The notes below the pieces were generated by a model that worked only from the letters and a program-made list of their open reading frames with translations, searched no databases and was not told where the DNA came from. Below, one piece after another: positions 5,078-6,786 of a DNA stretch of 6,786 bases (the stretch's first letter is position 1; the number at the start of each line of letters is the position of its first letter). The DNA is taken from positions 1-6,786 of the forward strand of contig JAEZHY010000141.1 in assembly GCA_023416335.1 (NCBI GenBank). The letters are read 5' to 3'. The translations under genes and the position numbers were made by a program. Source of the DNA: Pseudomonadota bacterium (GTDB lineage: Bacteria > Desulfobacterota > Syntrophobacteria > Syntrophobacterales > Syntrophobacteraceae).

Positions 5078-6064
5078 ATGAAACTGTTCAAAACCCGGGG
5101 GCTGATTTGCCTCGTGCTCCTCCTGATCCTGCCGGCGCTCGCCAACGAAGCAGTCGGAGCGGGAGAAGAGAGCAAAATAGACCTCGCGGCCACGGCGAAA
5201 TATGTTCAGGACTGGGCAGCCAGAGACGCTTTCCCCGATTCCCCCTCCTTTGCCTACATGAATGTCTACTGCCAACTTGCTCTTGGCGGACAGGTGAGCG
5301 ATGCGACAAAGAAGAAGGTGGTCGAATATATCAGGAAGTGTCAGAGGCCGGACGGCGGATTTGTTGCAAACCCCGAGATAAAGGGAGGAGCGGCTGCAGA
5401 GTCCAACGTTATTTTCACTTACTTTGCTCTGGCCGCGCTCGACCTCATTGACGCCTCTTCATCGGTAGACGGGAAGAGAGCCGCCGATTTCGTCCTGTCC
5501 ATGGTCGGGGAAAACGGGGGGATAAAGCAGAATGCCGAAGGCGGACCGCCAAACGTCGGAACGACTTACTACGGCATCCGCGCTCTCCATATTCTTAAGT
5601 CACTCGACCGTCTCGATAAAGGCCCGACGATCGAATACATCAAATCTCACCGAGATCACGACAAAGGATATGGCGTGCTTCCGGGCAAACCTTCCGCCCC
5701 TCAGCCGACGTTTATGGCGGTGGATTCGCTTAGGCTGCTCGGAGAGCCGGTAGATGAAATCGCGCCCGGAGTGATGCGATTTCTCCTGGAAACCCCTTAC
5801 TCAGGCATGAAGGAACCGGAAAACCCGGCCCTGGTGACCATGGATAATTTATCCTATGTCCTCCAGACGGCGGCTTTGCTTTCCTCAGTTCAGCAATTCA
5901 ATACCGGGAAGATCAGGGAATTCATTCAATCCCGATACATACCCGATAACGGCGGGTTCGGACCGGGCCCCGGATTGGGATCGACTCCTCCCGGCACGTT
6001 TAACGCTATTGAGTGTCTTGTGATATTGGGAGACCTGAAAGACCCGTACGCGGGACGGCAGTGA
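5078..6064 (+). CDS. Exported alpha-alpha toroid protein with prenyltransferase/squalene-oxidase repeats
   Basis: Product of 328 residues. ATG 5078 has GGAG nine bases upstream and is followed at once by a signal peptide (MKLFKTRG, hydrophobic core to LPALA at 22), so the earlier in-frame starts at 4982 and 5060 are less likely. No lipobox follows. The mature part has about six helical-hairpin repeats, near residues 41-70, 82-124, 136-176, 185-223, 231-269 and 278-319. Four carry Gly-rich turns: QRPDGGFVANP, ENGGIKQNAEGG, KGYGVLPGKP and NGGFGPGPG. Six repeats suit a closed alpha6-alpha6 barrel as in protein prenyltransferase beta subunits and terpene cyclases. No squalene-hopene cyclase DxDD is present. 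The Asp-x-Cys pair and late His that bind zinc in farnesyltransferase are not seen; Asp256 is followed by Asn-Leu and the equivalent His position reads Phe. A binding or scaffold role is therefore more likely than classical catalysis. It follows the cytochrome gene and may work with it. Confidence 0.85.
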   Translation: MKLFKTRGLICLVLLLILPALANEAVGAGEESKIDLAATAKYVQDWAARDAFPDSPSFAYMNVYCQLALGGQVSDATKKKVVEYIRKCQRPDGGFVANPEIKGGAAAESNVIFTYFALAALDLIDASSSVDGKRAADFVLSMVGENGGIKQNAEGGPPNVGTTYYGIRALHILKSLDRLDKGPTIEYIKSHRDHDKGYGVLPGKPSAPQPTFMAVDSLRLLGEPVDEIAPGVMRFLLETPYSGMKEPENPALVTMDNLSYVLQTAALLSSVQQFNTGKIREFIQSRYIPDNGGFGPGPGLGSTPPGTFNAIECLVILGDLKDPYAGRQ

Positions 6065-6096
6065 TTTGCGACCCGGTTGGATCCGGCCGGCATCGG

Positions 6097-6126
6097 AGGG
6101 GGCATCGCCATCCGGCGGCGCCCCCT
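6097..6126. terminator. Strong GC-rich hairpin between convergent genes
   Basis: AGGGGGC (6097-6103) pairs with GCCCCCT (6120-6126), and an inner CGCC (6106-6109) pairs with GGCG (6114-6117) over the loop ATCC, with a two-by-two internal loop between. It starts 33 bases after one stop codon and ends 31 bases from the opposing stop. Neither side has a T tract, so it is likely a bidirectional stop or RNA 3'-end structure with uncertain termination efficiency. Confidence 0.5.
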
Positions 6127-6156
6127 ATCGATCCGTTAGAGCGAGTTATGCGGTTT

Positions 6157-6786
6157 CTAATATTCTTCCAACACGGCGTTATCTATCCAGTATTCATCTC
6201 CGGCCGCGGCATAACCGGGAAAATAGAACATGAGCCTGGCATCGCCGACCGGGGAAGAAAATCCGGAAGTGGTGAACACCAGTTCCCTCCGGGCCGCTCC
6301 GGCCATTCCTCCGGCAGGCAGATCCACAACCGAACTCAATCCATAATTGGTGTAGGGGGACGTATTTTTCAGCAGTGACACCGAAACATCATGGCCGGAT
6401 TTAGATGCCCCACTGAAGGAGAGACGATATCTCCTGTTGGGTTTCAAAGAGATATTTGCCTGAGAGAGCTGCATATTGGTTCCCAACGAAGTGAGTCTAA
6501 CGTGGCCCGCGTAGTTGGACGTGCCTGTGACCAGCTCTTCTGCAAAAGATCCCTGTCCGTTCGTGTAAAAGCTCCAGAAATTGCCGCATCCTTTCGGTAC
6601 ACACTCGAATTCAGGGTCTTTCAAAAGATTCGCAGGAGCGGAAACATTTACAGGCTGCCATGAAAGCTGTGCCGAAGCTCCCCAGTTTCTTTCAAAGTAT
6701 TCGGCCCTGATAACGTGATTTCCCGCGGTGAGATATGCATCGAAAGAGTTGGGCAGGGCTACCTGTTCGACCCACCTGTCGAATAC
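6157..6786 (-). CDS. C-terminal part of a secreted PA14 and carbohydrate-binding-domain protein (5' end outside window)
   Basis: On the - strand the frame is open from the right edge to TAG 6157-6159, giving 209 residues without a start. Residues 1-46 read as the end of a PA14 domain: DRWVEQVALP, then DAYLTAGNHVIRAEYFE, WGASAQLSWQ. PA14 domains commonly end with a basic, aromatic strand of this kind and bind glycans. After a short linker, residues 54-209 look like a CBM_4_9-style beta-sandwich: LLKDPEFE with WSFYTNG, RYRLSFSGASKSGHDVSVSL in the middle, and GDEYWIDNAVLEE at the end, the typical closing strand of these modules. A TTG at 6622-6624 falls inside the linker and is not a start. The protein is probably secreted and sugar-binding; whether the missing N-terminus is an enzyme, an adhesin or a cell-surface scaffold cannot be told from here. 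Confidence 0.82.
   Translation of the reverse strand, partial: VFDRWVEQVALPNSFDAYLTAGNHVIRAEYFERNWGASAQLSWQPVNVSAPANLLKDPEFECVPKGCGNFWSFYTNGQGSFAEELVTGTSNYAGHVRLTSLGTNMQLSQANISLKPNRRYRLSFSGASKSGHDVSVSLLKNTSPYTNYGLSSVVDLPAGGMAGAARRELVFTTSGFSSPVGDARLMFYFPGYAAAGDEYWIDNAVLEEY

Noticed and set aside
6622..6624. TTG start giving a 155-residue protein
   Set aside because: The frame continues upstream to the window edge with clear PA14-like sequence, so the TTG is an internal leucine codon.

Overview
The window looks like a chromosomal segment of a Gram-negative bacterium with a rich periplasmic and extracellular electron-transfer repertoire. The clues are an octaheme c-type cytochrome carrying Ig-like domains, a lipoprotein M48 protease, a candidate sigma-54 promoter and exported adhesive or carbohydrate-binding modules. 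The best guess is a member of the former Deltaproteobacteria (Desulfuromonadales/Geobacter-like). This is inferred from gene content and style only; no marker gene is present.

Layout. Positions 1-312 (+) hold two fragments: a 33-residue C-terminal tail open at the left edge (possibly a transposase end), then, after two in-frame stops, a 65-residue piece resembling the C-terminus of a secreted lipoprotein. A long hairpin (337-363) separates this from a convergent gene. 414-1607 (-) is a lipoprotein M48 metallopeptidase with an internal PDZ domain, with a TATAAT box about 60 bases upstream of its start. A 604-base divergent intergenic region follows. It contains a 19-base palindrome (1931-1949) and a GG-N10-GC sigma-54-like element (2048-2063), which together look like an activator site plus RpoN promoter for the next gene. 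2212-4890 (+) is an 892-residue multiheme cytochrome c: signal peptide, a heme-bearing N-terminal module of 'choice-of-anchor V' type, three tandem Big2-like Ig domains, a conserved-looking NDLGMHC domain, and seven C-terminal CxxCH motifs. A 187-base spacer with three hairpins follows, one of them terminator-like. 5078-6064 (+) is an exported alpha-alpha toroid protein with prenyltransferase/squalene-cyclase repeats that appears to lack the catalytic residues of both enzyme classes. A strong hairpin (6097-6126) separates it from the convergent 6157-6786 (-), the 3' part of a large secreted protein ending in PA14 and carbohydrate-binding-like domains; its 5' end lies beyond the window.

How the genes may work together. 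All four substantial products are exported. The cytochrome and the toroid protein are codirectional neighbours and are the most likely functional pair: an extended, surface-reaching electron carrier with a secreted scaffold protein. The M48 lipoprotein could serve envelope quality control, and the PA14/CBM protein could bind polysaccharide. These links are inference from neighbourhood, not demonstrated by the sequence. No tRNA, rRNA, CRISPR array or riboswitch was recognised.
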